17,490 bases of DNA from an uncultured Eubacteriales bacterium (GTDB lineage: Bacteria > Bacillota > Clostridia > Oscillospirales > Butyricicoccaceae), in the NCBI GenBank assembly GCA_910586105.1, contig CAJUGU010000080.1, forward strand, positions 1-17,490, given 5' to 3'. A model generated the notes under the pieces. The model was given only the letters and a program-made list of their open reading frames with translations, had not been told where the DNA came from and did not search any database. The translations under genes were made by a program, and so were the position numbers. Position 1 is the first letter of the stretch. Each line of letters begins with the position of its first letter. Below are positions 1 through 7,566 of this stretch, one piece after another.

Positions 1-120
1 GCGAAAAAGGCAGACGGCGGCGTGAACAAAGGCAAGATTTCCCTGTATTGTCGTGACGATGCATACCCAAGCCTCGCGGTTGATATGTCTATTGTCCCAT
101 GGGGACTACGACGCAGCTAA
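1..120 (+). CDS. C-terminal end of an unrecognised protein (5' end outside the window)
   Basis: Frame 1 is open from the first base to a TAA at 118-120, giving 39 residues that begin AKKADGGVNKGK and end PWGLRRS. I do not recognise the family. The residues are hydrophilic and show no membrane segment or clear motif. Whether this is the end of a real gene or a chance open frame cannot be settled because only 40 codons are visible. About 95 bases separate it from the next ribosome-binding site. Confidence 0.25.
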   Translation, partial: AKKADGGVNKGKISLYCRDDAYPSLAVDMSIVPWGLRRS

Positions 121-175
121 TCGGAAAGGCCAAAATTGAAAATGTGATTTTGTTACAGAATAAAAAAGTGATTTA

Positions 176-184
176 TGCTAAAAT
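176..184 (+). promoter_or_regulatory. Possible extended -10 promoter for the thioredoxin/rhodanese/CoADR operon
   Basis: The AT-rich gap 121-200 contains TGCTAAAAT (176-184), which reads as an extended -10 (TG, one base, TAAAAT). No good -35 stands 16-18 bases upstream. An alternative pair is TTGAAA near 136 with a weak AATAAA 17 bases later. It lies about 30 bases before the ribosome site of the thioredoxin remnant. This is an inference from base pattern only. Confidence 0.25.
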
Positions 185-215
185 GAGAGCACTATATTAG
201 AAGGAGGATCAATAG

Positions 216-519
216 ATGGTTATCATTAACATTTATAAATAATATTCTCAAGAAGAAATGATGACGCTGAAAACCCGTTTTATTGGATTTCGGGGCGTCT
301 TGGTGTGGTATGTGCAGCATGATTGCCCCTATTCTGGAGGAAATTGCGCAAGAGCGCGGCGGCATCAAGGTTGGCAAAATCAATGTGGATGAGCAGCCAG
401 AGTTGGCCGGTCAATTCGGCATCATGAGCATCCCTGCCTTGGCAGTAATGCAAAACGGCAAGGTTGTAAATCGTTCCCTGGGGGGCAGACTGAAAAGCCA
501 GATGCTCTCGCTGCTGTGA
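216..519 (+). pseudogene. Thioredoxin-like gene with a disrupted N-terminus
   Basis: An ideal ribosome site AAGGAGG (201-207) sits 8 bases before ATG 216, which starts MVIINIYK, a typical thioredoxin opening. Codon 9 is TAA (240-242). The DDAE-like stretch then lies in another frame (260-271), and the body KPVLLDFGASWCGMC runs in a third frame from about 271 to a TGA at 517-519. At least one nonsense change and two frame changes therefore separate the start from the body. The remainder (DFGASWC, NVDEQPELAGQFGIMSIPAL) is intact thioredoxin: redox motif WCGMC in place of the usual WCGPC, and a cis-Pro in SIPAL. The usual Trp before A-S-W-C is Gly. TTG 283 could start a shortened 78-residue protein, but it has no ribosome site and would lack the first beta strand and helix. 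In its intact form this would be a cytosolic disulfide reductase serving the operon. Confidence 0.75.
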
Positions 520-530
520 GGAGAAATATG

Positions 531-851
531 ATGGGACTTTTTAATTTACTTCGTGGAGCTGATATCAATCAGGGCGTGATGGAATACAGCAGGACGCATG
601 GCGCGATTCTGTTGGATGTCCGTATGCCATCGGAATATATGAATGGGCATATTCCCGGCAGCAAAAGCGTACCGCTGCCAGATATTATCGACAAAGGCCC
701 TGGGGTCGCTGATAAAGACACTCCTTTGTTCGTGTATTGTCACAGCGGCATGAGAAGCCGTCAGGCTGTGGAGGCGCTGTCCCGGATGGGCTATACCAAC
801 GCAAAAAATATCGGCGGTATCTCCGCTTATACAGGAAAGGTGGAACATTGA
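531..851 (+). CDS. Single-domain rhodanese-like sulfurtransferase
   Basis: A 106-residue rhodanese-fold protein, the usual size for a stand-alone domain. Visible signatures are LLDVRMPSEYMNGHIPGS near the N-terminus and the active-site loop YCHSGMRS with the persulfide-forming Cys at about residue 70. The Arg of the loop suits sulfane sulfur more than phosphate. I chose ATG 531 because GAGGAG (518-523) lies 7 bases upstream. ATG 528 and GTG 516 are in the same frame and cannot be excluded. The ribosome site overlaps the stop of the thioredoxin remnant, and the stop lies one base before the next ATG (853), so the genes are translationally linked. The likely role is moving sulfane sulfur between low-molecular thiols and the neighbouring flavoprotein in the cytosol. 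Family assignment is firm; the donor and acceptor are inferred. Confidence 0.9.
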   Translation: MGLFNLLRGADINQGVMEYSRTHGAILLDVRMPSEYMNGHIPGSKSVPLPDIIDKGPGVADKDTPLFVYCHSGMRSRQAVEALSRMGYTNAKNIGGISAYTGKVEH

Positions 852-852
852 A

Positions 853-2547
853 ATGAAGGTTGTTATCATTGGCGGCGTGGCAGGCGGAGCCACCGCCGCG
901 GCCAGACTGCGTCGGCTGGACGAGCATGCAGAAATCGTTGTCTTTGAACGGACAGGCTACATCTCTTATGCAAACTGTGGCCTGCCCTACTACATTGGCG
1001 GAGTCATTGAGAACCCGGAAGAATTGACACTTCAGACACCGGAGCGATTCTTCGCCCGTTTTCAGGTGGATATGCGGGTACGGCACGAAGTCACTGCCAT
1101 CCACCCGGAAAAGAAAACCGTTTCGGTTAAAAATTTGGAGACTGCGGAGGAGTTTGAAGAGTCCTATGATAAGTTGATCCTTTCTCCGGGAGCCAAGCCC
1201 GCCCAGCCCAAGCTGCCCGGTGTGGGACTGGAAAAGGTTTTCACCCTGCGGACGGTGGAGGATACCTTCCGAATCAAGAACTACATCAATGCCCGCCATC
1301 CAAAATCTGCGGTACTGGCTGGCGGCGGCTTTATCAGCTTAGAGTTGGCGGAAAACCTGCGGGAGTTGGGTATGGATGTTACCATTGTCCAGCGGCCCCG
1401 ACAGCTGATGAATCCATTTGACCCGGATATGGCAGCCTTTATCCACAGTGAGGTGCGGCAGCATGGCATCCGGCTGGCGTTGGGGCATACGGTAGAGGGC
1501 TTTGCAGAAAAGGATGGCGGTGTAGATGTGCTGCTCAAGGATGAGGCTCCTCTCTACGCCGATATGGTAGTGCTGGCTATAGGCGTTACCCCAGACACCG
1601 CTTTAGCGAAAGAGGCGGGACTGGAATTGGGGCTTAAGGGCAGTATCGTGGTCGATGACCGGATGGAAACCTCTGTCCCAGATATCTACGCCGTAGGGGA
1701 CGCGGTGCAGGTAAAGCACTATGTTACCGGACAGGATGCGGTCATTTCGTTGGCCGGTCCTGCCAACAAGCAGGGGCGGATCGCGGCGGATAATATCTGT
1801 GGAGGAGACAGCCGGTATCTTGGGAGCCAGGGCAGCTCTGTCATCAAGGTCTTCGACCTGACGGCGGCGGCCACCGGTGTCAATGAGACCAATGCCCGAA
1901 AAGCGGGTTTGGATGTGGATACGGTTATCCTGTCTCCCATGAGCCGCGCGGGATACTATCCCGGCAGCAAGGTCATGACCGTGAAAATTGTCTTTGAAAA
2001 GGGAACTTATCGTCTTCTGGGAGGACAGATTGTGGGCTACGAGGGAGTCGATAAGCGGATTGATGTGTTGGCCACCGCCATCCACGCCGGCTTAACGGCC
2101 ATCCAGCTCAAAAATCTGGACCTAGCCTATGCACCGCCTTACTCCTCCGCCAAAGATCCTGTGAATATGGCGGGTTTCATGGCGGAAAACCTGGCAAAGG
2201 GCTTCGTAAAGCAGTTTGGGATAGCGGATTTGAAGACCCTGCCACAGGACGGCAGTGTGACGCTGCTGGATGCCCGAACCCCACAGGAGTATGCAGAGGG
2301 CCATATCGAAGGCTTCCGTAACATTCCCGTGGATGAACTGCGGGAACGGCTGGAGGAATTGGAGCGTGGCAAACCGGTCTATGTCATCTGCCAAAGCGGC
2401 CTGCGCAGTTACATCGCCTGCCGCATTCTGGGCGGGTACGGCTTTGACACTTACAATTTCTCAGGCGGCTTTCGGTACTACGATGCGGTAGTCAACGACC
2501 GCGATTTGATTGAGCGGGCTACGGCCTGTGGTATGGATCAGCGTTGA
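853..2547 (+). CDS. CoA-disulfide reductase-like flavoprotein with C-terminal rhodanese domain (CoADR-Rhd type)
   Basis: The protein has 564 residues, the usual length of CoADR-rhodanese fusions. The N-terminus VVIIGGVAGGATAAARLRR is an FAD-binding Rossmann motif. ISYANCGLPYYIGG holds the single redox-active Cys (Cys42) typical of CoA-disulfide reductase, NADH-oxidase and Npsr-type enzymes rather than a CxxxxC pair. A second nucleotide-binding motif (AVLAGGGFISLELAENL) lies near residue 155 for NAD(P)H, and the FAD motif DIYAVGDAV near 277. The dimer domain is followed, from about residue 455, by a rhodanese domain (LLDARTPQEYAEGHIEG) with active loop ICQSGLRS, Cys513. Family knowledge: such fusions reduce CoA disulfides or CoA-persulfide/polysulfide with NAD(P)H. 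It is the last gene of the operon, one base after the free rhodanese. The two rhodanese domains plus thioredoxin point to persulfide handling; the exact substrate is unproven. Confidence 0.92.
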   Translation: MKVVIIGGVAGGATAAARLRRLDEHAEIVVFERTGYISYANCGLPYYIGGVIENPEELTLQTPERFFARFQVDMRVRHEVTAIHPEKKTVSVKNLETAEEFEESYDKLILSPGAKPAQPKLPGVGLEKVFTLRTVEDTFRIKNYINARHPKSAVLAGGGFISLELAENLRELGMDVTIVQRPRQLMNPFDPDMAAFIHSEVRQHGIRLALGHTVEGFAEKDGGVDVLLKDEAPLYADMVVLAIGVTPDTALAKEAGLELGLKGSIVVDDRMETSVPDIYAVGDAVQVKHYVTGQDAVISLAGPANKQGRIAADNICGGDSRYLGSQGSSVIKVFDLTAAATGVNETNARKAGLDVDTVILSPMSRAGYYPGSKVMTVKIVFEKGTYRLLGGQIVGYEGVDKRIDVLATAIHAGLTAIQLKNLDLAYAPPYSSAKDPVNMAGFMAENLAKGFVKQFGIADLKTLPQDGSVTLLDARTPQEYAEGHIEGFRNIPVDELRERLEELERGKPVYVICQSGLRSYIACRILGGYGFDTYNFSGGFRYYDAVVNDRDLIERATACGMDQR

Positions 2548-2550
2548 CAG

Positions 2551-2592
2551 AAATCCCCTCTCACGGGCTGCGCTCGTGAGGAGGGGATTTTT
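2551..2592 (+). terminator. Rho-independent terminator after the CoADR-rhodanese gene
   Basis: AAATCCCCTCTCACG (from 2551) pairs with CGTGAGGAGGGGATTT (to about 2590) with one bulged base and a short loop, followed by a T run. It starts 3 bases after the stop codon and closes the sulfur operon. Confidence 0.85.
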
Positions 2593-2676
2593 CTAAGCAG
2601 TATATCCGCTAACATGCAGGTTCATAATTTCACGGGCTGGAAATTGTTCTGTAAAGCTGCCCAATCTCATCTCCAT
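2593..2676 (-). CDS. Possible 27-residue leader peptide or gene remnant
   Basis: On the minus strand a GGGGGGAGAAAGGC run with GGAG about 6 bases upstream precedes ATG (complement of 2674-2676). The frame runs 27 codons (start MEMRLGSFTEQFP, end HVSGYTA) to TAG at the complement of 2593-2595, right beside the terminator. It is divergent from the TetR-type remnant. I do not recognise the peptide and it may be chance or the remnant of a longer gene. The good ribosome site is the only positive evidence. Confidence 0.2.
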   Translation of the reverse strand: MEMRLGSFTEQFPAREIMNLHVSGYTA

Positions 2677-2705
2677 GCCTTTCTCCCCCCTTGTCCCGAT
2701 ACACT

Positions 2706-2719
2706 TGTCTACAAACAAA
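2706..2719 (-). promoter_or_regulatory. Candidate operator, left copy of an inverted 14-base motif
   Basis: TGTCTACAAACAAA is nearly palindromic (TGTCT/AAACA arms) and lies 6 bases upstream of the -35 of the promoter at 2726. Its inverted counterpart, differing at one base, is at 3163-3176 on the other side of the TetR-type remnant. Position and dyad symmetry fit an autoregulatory TetR operator, but this is inference. Confidence 0.3.
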
Positions 2720-2725
2720 TGGCTG

Positions 2726-2754
2726 TTGATTTTATTCCCGGATGATATTATAAT
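2726..2754 (+). promoter_or_regulatory. Strong sigma-A-type promoter for the TetR-type regulator remnant
   Basis: TTGATT (2726-2731), a 17-base spacer and a consensus TATAAT (2749-2754). Transcription would start near 2761, leaving about 115 bases of leader before ATG 2877. With the regulator broken, this promoter could also feed the kinase operon beginning at 3346, because no clear terminator lies between. Confidence 0.75.
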
Positions 2755-2876
2755 AGCACTGTGATTGGGTGCGTAAAATCATCAAATATCATGGATCGGA
2801 AAGTTCATCAACACTTTCGTTTGTTTTGCTGATAAAACTTCAAATTAGAAACGATTGTAAAGGATGAGGTCTGCAA

Positions 2877-3160
2877 ATGGGGCTGGATGCCAGGGTAAGG
2901 TACACAAAAAGGGTAATCAAAGAAAGCATTATTGGATTGCTGCGTGAAAAACCGTTTGTTTCATAAGCTTCGCCTGACAGAGGTCTGCCAGCGGGCGGAA
3001 ATCAACCGAGCAACATTTTACAAGCATTATAAGGATTTGTACGACTGGAAAGAACAGCTGGAGCAGATGTTGGATCGGTGACGGTATGCAGGAATCTCCC
3101 GAATTGCTGGCCGCATATTACGCAGAGAATATGAAGCGGTTTCTGTTTTCCCAATATTAA
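2877..3160 (+). pseudogene. TetR/AcrR-type transcriptional regulator, frameshifted remnant
   Basis: Three consecutive frames each carry part of one TetR-type protein. Frame A starts at ATG 2877 and reads DARVRYTKRVIKESIIGLLR until TAA 2964-2966. One extra T near 2964 shifts to frame B, which continues KLRLTEVCQRAEINRATFYK (from 2965), the helix-turn-helix with its typical ATFYKHYKD end, then LYDWKEQLEQMLDR to TGA 3079-3081. A third frame from about 3086 gives ESPELLAAYYAENMKRF to TAA 3158-3160. Intact relatives are about 180-200 residues, so the ligand-binding half is mostly deleted. It cannot make a working repressor unless the frameshifts are sequencing errors. Its promoter (2726-2754) is intact. 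Confidence 0.85.
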
Positions 3161-3162
3161 GC

Positions 3163-3176
3163 TTTGTTTGTAAACA
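3163..3176 (+). promoter_or_regulatory. Candidate operator, right copy of an inverted 14-base motif
   Basis: TTTGTTTGTAAACA contains the dyad TGTTT-GT-AAACA and matches the complement of 2706-2719 at 13 of 14 positions. It starts 2 bases after the TetR remnant ends and lies about 170 bases upstream of the kinase gene. The rest of the gap 3177-3330 shows no convincing promoter or gene. Confidence 0.3.
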
Positions 3177-3345
3177 GTCCGCATCTGTCGGCAAATCTTT
3201 TTCCGTAACTCTGCGCGAAAAATTCTTGAAATCCGTGAGGAGTCCCTGCGAATTTTTGTCTTGATTTTAGGGAAAGGCTCCCGCCGTTATACGTACTTAT
3301 TGTAGCATAAGGCCGAATTACAAGAGCACAAAGGAGGGGGCTGCT

Positions 3346-5082
3346 ATGTGGAGGAGCTTCCGCATCCGCATTATGATGACAATGCTGGCTGTCGCTCTGA
3401 CCAGTGTTGGCCTGCTGTTCGGTGTAAATTACCGCAATGCGGTACACACTTTAGAGATTAGCTACCTCCGAACGAGCGCGGAGAACGCAGCGGCGCAAAC
3501 CAGACGCTTAGATGAGTCCATGTCTGATCTTTACCGGGAAGCTGTGCGGGCAAGTACGGACTCCCGTCTGCACCATGCAGCGTCCACGTATCTTGCGTTG
3601 GAGCGTCCTCGTACCGATGATGTGATCGCGCTGTCCGCGCTGCTGGATGAATTTTGCAATCGTGCCGACAGTATTGAAACCGTCTACCTGTATTTGCCGG
3701 AGAAACGGGAAATGCTGACTTCGGACGAACTGCATCAGCGCCGCACCGGCATTGCGCCGGAAAAATACCCGTGGTCAAATGCGGCGGAAGGATTTACGCC
3801 GGTGCGGTTCGCCGATACGATGAGTGGCTCCGCGCATGTCATGTATGGCTACGGCAAGCCGCTTCTTGACGAAACGGGCAAACCGTTTGCAGTGATCTGC
3901 ACAGGTATTTCAGAGCAAACCCTTCGATATGAACTGCTTCAGGATTCCAGCAGCGCACAATATTTTCTGCTGACCAAAACGGAAAGCATTCCTGTAAACG
4001 TTCCTTCGGAGAACAGCGGGCAAGCGGTTCTGCCGCAGGGTACGCCGGAATTGCTTGCGGATACGGATACTGTATGCGGTGCGTCCGGCGAATGGCTGTA
4101 TGCCAGCGCACAGGCCCCTTTTTCCGGGCTGCGGCTGCTGCGGCTGACCGAACGGGATAGCCTGCGGGACGAGCTTGCAAGCGTCCGGGGACAATTTTTC
4201 CTTCTTCTGCTGCTGGTTGTGCTGCTTGCGCTGCTGCTTGCGTGGGTTTTAGGGCGTTGGCTTTACCGCCCAATGGGAAGCTTGATGGCGGCAATGGAAA
4301 AGGTAGGCGGCGGCGACCTGTCCCCCTGCCCGGAGCCGGAGCAGCCGGAGGAATTCCGCCAGCTGAGCAGCCGCTTCAATCAAATGATCAAGGAGATCAA
4401 CGGGCTGATCGACGATCTTGTAAACGAACGCACCGCCAAAGCCGAAGCCGAACTCAAAGCGCTGCAATACCAGATTCAGCCGCACTTCATGTATAACACG
4501 CTGAATTCCATTAAATACGCAGCGATTTTACAGGGAAACCCGAAAATCGGCGAACAAATCGGCGCGGTTATTGAACTGCTGGAAGCAAGCATCAGCAAAA
4601 AGGGCGCGTTGGTAACACTCACAGAAGAAATCCAGCTGCTGAAAAGCTATGTTTCCCTGCAAAGCTACCGCTATATGGACTGCTTTACGGTGGATTATGA
4701 CCTCACGGAGGAAACCAAAGGCTGCTATGTGCCGCGCCTGCTGCTCCAGCCTATTGTCGAAAATTCGATTCTCCATGGCATGGACGTGAAGCGCAGCGAT
4801 AACCGTATCCGGGTTGCGGCGCTGGTCACGGAAGGGAGCTTATGGATCACTGTACAAGATAACGGAAAAGGGATGCCTGCCGAGCAGCTTCAAATGCTGT
4901 TGTTTGGCAACGCGGACAGCCACCGGCAGTTTACCGGCATTGGTGTTGCGAATATCCGGGAGCGCCTGCGGCTTTATTATGGGGTACAGGCAGATTTTCA
5001 GGTATACAGCCGGTTGGAAGAGGGCACAAAGTTTGTGCTGCGTCTGCCCGCATCCTATGACAGGGAGGAGTACAGCCGATGA
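3346..5082 (+). CDS. LytS/YesM-family sensor histidine kinase
   Basis: This 578-residue membrane kinase starts at ATG 3346, 8 bases after AAGGAGG (3331-3337). Layout: membrane segment about 8-27, a roughly 255-residue external sensor region, a second membrane segment about 282-305 (a leucine-rich stretch starting FFLLLLLVV), a HAMP linker, then the His_kinase domain with QYQIQPHFMYNTLNSIKY (phospho-acceptor His380). The HATPase domain shows PIVENSILHG (Asn473), DNGKGM (Asp505) and GIGVANIRERL (about 531). These are the hallmarks of the YesM-type kinases that pair with AraC-type regulators and sense sugars. The stop overlaps the ATG of the next gene (ATGA), so the kinase and binding protein are co-translated. 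The sensor likely contacts that binding protein outside the cell, as LytS does with XylFII in C. beijerinckii. The ligand is unknown. Confidence 0.95.
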   Translation: MWRSFRIRIMMTMLAVALTSVGLLFGVNYRNAVHTLEISYLRTSAENAAAQTRRLDESMSDLYREAVRASTDSRLHHAASTYLALERPRTDDVIALSALLDEFCNRADSIETVYLYLPEKREMLTSDELHQRRTGIAPEKYPWSNAAEGFTPVRFADTMSGSAHVMYGYGKPLLDETGKPFAVICTGISEQTLRYELLQDSSSAQYFLLTKTESIPVNVPSENSGQAVLPQGTPELLADTDTVCGASGEWLYASAQAPFSGLRLLRLTERDSLRDELASVRGQFFLLLLLVVLLALLLAWVLGRWLYRPMGSLMAAMEKVGGGDLSPCPEPEQPEEFRQLSSRFNQMIKEINGLIDDLVNERTAKAEAELKALQYQIQPHFMYNTLNSIKYAAILQGNPKIGEQIGAVIELLEASISKKGALVTLTEEIQLLKSYVSLQSYRYMDCFTVDYDLTEETKGCYVPRLLLQPIVENSILHGMDVKRSDNRIRVAALVTEGSLWITVQDNGKGMPAEQLQMLLFGNADSHRQFTGIGVANIRERLRLYYGVQADFQVYSRLEEGTKFVLRLPASYDREEYSR

Positions 5083-6038
5083 AAAAAATATGGTTTTGTG
5101 CTGCTTTCCTTCTGACTGTGCTGCTTGGAGGATGCAGTGCAGATTTCCGCGAAGAGCAGAAGACGCTATATACCTTTGGGGTGGTGCTAAAAACACTGGA
5201 TGCAGAGCACTGGATGGAAATCCGGGCCGGGATGGAGAGCGCTGCCAATGAACGCGGCGTCCGGATCGTCCTACAGTATCCGAGCAGTGAGCTTGCGGCG
5301 GAGGAACAAAAGATCATCCTGCGGGATATGCTGGCGGAGCCGATTGATGCGCTTTTATTTTCGCCCTGTGATTCGGGCGATACGGCATGGCTTGCCTCGG
5401 AAGCAGAAGCACTTGGTTTGCCGCTGTTCACCGTCGATACCGGCGCAGCTGACAGTGAGCTGCCCTATATCGGTTCGGATAATCGTGGTATCGGACGTAT
5501 GGCGTATGAATACTTGCTGGAAACGGTTGGTAAAGATGGGAAAGTAGGCATTATCACCGGAACCTCGCGGCAGGATTCTCTGAGCGACCGTGTATCCGGC
5601 TTCCGTTTCTTTTGTACGCGGGACGGGAAAATGGAGGTTGCCTGCATGGATACAAACTGCAATGACTACGTGGGAGCATACCGCGCGGCCTGCCGCCAGA
5701 TCAAAGAAGAAAAAGTTTCCGCGATTTTCTGCACAAGCGGGGTGATTGGCATGGGCGCGGTGACGGCGCGGGAGGAGCTTGGGCGGAACGATGTCCGGCT
5801 GATTGCCGTTGACACGCAGCGTGATGTCCTGAACGCGGTGCGGGAGGGCCGTCTCGATGCGCTGATTACCCAATCGGGCTATGAGATTGGCTATCAGGCA
5901 GTTGCGGACGCATACGCCAGCCTAAACGGGGAAACGCCCCCGCCTGCGCATTATATCCCGAACACACTTTTAACCGCTGAAACGGTTGACGCGTTTTTGG
6001 AGGAAAAAGAAGCGTATGAAAAAAGTATTGCTCGTTGA
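5079..6038 (+). CDS. Sugar-binding lipoprotein, probable sensory partner of the kinase
   Basis: This 319-residue periplasmic-binding-protein (RbsB/XylF-like, Peripla_BP_4 fold) has a lipoprotein signal: MKKIW, a hydrophobic core, and LLGGC with lipidated Cys19. Family features include FGVVLKTLDAEHWMEIRAGM at the first strand, PIDALLFSP, LPLFTVDTGA, YIGSDNRGIGRMAYEYL and AIFCTSGVIGMGAV. It sits between kinase and regulator, overlapping the former by 4 bases and the latter by 23. No permease or ATPase adjoins it directly, so a sensing role is more likely than transport. The precedent is XylFII, which binds xylose and docks on LytS. The ABC operon at 7912 has its own, clearly different binding protein. 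The sensing role is inferred from gene order. Confidence 0.88.
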   Translation: MKKIWFCAAFLLTVLLGGCSADFREEQKTLYTFGVVLKTLDAEHWMEIRAGMESAANERGVRIVLQYPSSELAAEEQKIILRDMLAEPIDALLFSPCDSGDTAWLASEAEALGLPLFTVDTGAADSELPYIGSDNRGIGRMAYEYLLETVGKDGKVGIITGTSRQDSLSDRVSGFRFFCTRDGKMEVACMDTNCNDYVGAYRAACRQIKEEKVSAIFCTSGVIGMGAVTAREELGRNDVRLIAVDTQRDVLNAVREGRLDALITQSGYEIGYQAVADAYASLNGETPPPAHYIPNTLLTAETVDAFLEEKEAYEKSIAR

Positions 6039-7536
6039 CGATGACGCGCTTGTACGGATGTTTCTGCGGCAGATCATCCCGTGGGAATCGGAGGGCTTCA
6101 CGGTGGCCGGGGACGCGCGGGACGGGGAGGAAGCGCTTGAATTGGCACAGCAGACCTCGCCTGACCTGATTGTGTCCGACGTGAGTATGCCGACACTGGA
6201 CGGGGTAGAACTGGTGCGGCAGCTGCGCGGTTCCGGCTTTCAGGGCGGCATTATCATGCTCAGCTGCCACGACGATTTCGAGTATGTCAAAAATGCGATG
6301 CAGCTTGGCGCGGATGAGTATTTATTGAAAAATCACCTTAGCCCGGATTCCCTGCGAGCGGCTTTGCAGACAGTTGGCGAAAAGCGCGGATCTGTGCAGG
6401 TGGCCCCAGCACTCGAAAAATTGGCGCAGAAAGGCAGGCGTGCGCTGCAGCAGGAAGCGCTGGAACGGCTGCTCGCAGGCGGCAATGACGAATCCGAGCA
6501 GCGGCTGTTACAAGGAGCCGGGTTTACAGGCCGATACGGTGTTTGCACAGCGGAATTTCTCCGCGTATCGCCGGAAGCGAATTGGCAGAACGTATTTGAG
6601 CTGTGCTGTCAAATTGTTTCAGCGGGCGATCTTTCGGACATAGAAGCGGTGCAGGTCGGGCGGCATGGCTGCGCGTTTTTAATGGATTTGACCGGCCAGC
6701 CTTCTGAAATGATGCGGGCCGAGCGGGCGCGTTCACTGGCGGCAAGGATTGAACTGGGGCTCAAAAGCTATTTGCAGCTGGACACCGCGATTGGCGTCAG
6801 CCGCCCATGCAGCGGGACGCATTCGGTTTCGGAAGCGCTGCGACAGGCCAACGAAGCGCTTGTGATGGCCTTTTACGGTTCCGGTACTTATTGGTATGGC
6901 AATTCAGAGTTTACGCTGACCGAACGGATTCCAGAGGAGGCGCAACAGTTTCTGGAAGCACTGCCAACGCTGCTGTCCGGGGATGCCGTTACGTTGGAAG
7001 CCGCCTATGCCGGAACGTTGGCGGCATTTGCGAAGGCGAGGACAGCGCCTGGCGCGGTGCTCCGCTGGCTGCAACGCTGCGACGCAAAAGCAGGAATCTC
7101 CCGCACGCCGAAAAAATACGCTTCACTTGTCACGCTGGCGGATTATCAGGCGCTTGCAGGGGATTTTTTGTCCCGGCTGTACAGCATGGCCGATCAGCAG
7201 CTGCCACAAAGTCTTTCGCCGCAGGTTGCCGCCGCCGTGCGGTATTTACAGGCACACTTCGCGGAGCCAGTGACTTTGGGAGACGCAGCTGCGGCGGCAG
7301 GTTTTCATCCAAGCTATCTCAGCACGGTATTTAAGCAGGAGCTGGGAATTGGGTTTTCGGACTATCTGACCGATCTGCGGTTATCGTGGGTGCGTCGGCA
7401 GCTGCTGGAAAGCGGCGGGACCATCAAGGACATTGCACAGCACGCCGGATTTCTGGATTACCGCCATTTCTGCAAAACTTTCAAAAAGAAAACGGGGCTT
7501 TCTCCGGCGGAATATCGGAAAGAACGCCAAAAATAA
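6016..7536 (+). CDS. YesN-type response regulator with AraC-family DNA-binding domain
   Basis: A 506-residue protein from ATG 6016, which gives the receiver opening MKKVLLVDDD; an in-frame TTG at 5986 would add 10 unlikely residues. Receiver domain about 1-120: acidic pocket Asp8-Asp10, phospho-acceptor Asp55 in IVSDVSMPTLDG, switch Ser in MLSCHDD, and the conserved Lys in EYLLKNHL. A long middle region (about 125-395) has the low-complexity helical and GGDEF-like-relic character common in YesN proteins. The C-terminal ~105 residues hold two helix-turn-helices: VTLGDAAAAAGFHPSYLSTVFK and TIKDIAQHAGFLDYRHFCKTFKKKTG with SPAEYR. It overlaps the binding-protein gene by 23 bases. GGAGG near 5999-6003 is a distant ribosome site, so translational coupling is likely. 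The expected target is the promoter at 7664-7692. Confidence 0.94.
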   Translation: MKKVLLVDDDALVRMFLRQIIPWESEGFTVAGDARDGEEALELAQQTSPDLIVSDVSMPTLDGVELVRQLRGSGFQGGIIMLSCHDDFEYVKNAMQLGADEYLLKNHLSPDSLRAALQTVGEKRGSVQVAPALEKLAQKGRRALQQEALERLLAGGNDESEQRLLQGAGFTGRYGVCTAEFLRVSPEANWQNVFELCCQIVSAGDLSDIEAVQVGRHGCAFLMDLTGQPSEMMRAERARSLAARIELGLKSYLQLDTAIGVSRPCSGTHSVSEALRQANEALVMAFYGSGTYWYGNSEFTLTERIPEEAQQFLEALPTLLSGDAVTLEAAYAGTLAAFAKARTAPGAVLRWLQRCDAKAGISRTPKKYASLVTLADYQALAGDFLSRLYSMADQQLPQSLSPQVAAAVRYLQAHFAEPVTLGDAAAAAGFHPSYLSTVFKQELGIGFSDYLTDLRLSWVRRQLLESGGTIKDIAQHAGFLDYRHFCKTFKKKTGLSPAEYRKERQK

Positions 7537-7561
7537 CACACCTTCCAAAAATAACACACCT
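7527..7561 (+). repeat. 17-base tandem duplication spanning the regulator's stop codon
   Basis: CCAAAAATAACACACCT occurs at 7527-7543 and again, one base later, at 7545-7561. The first copy contains the TAA stop of the response regulator, so the duplication only lengthens the 3' end. It looks like a slippage product; no function is evident. Confidence 0.65.
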
Positions 7562-7566
7562 GAAAG

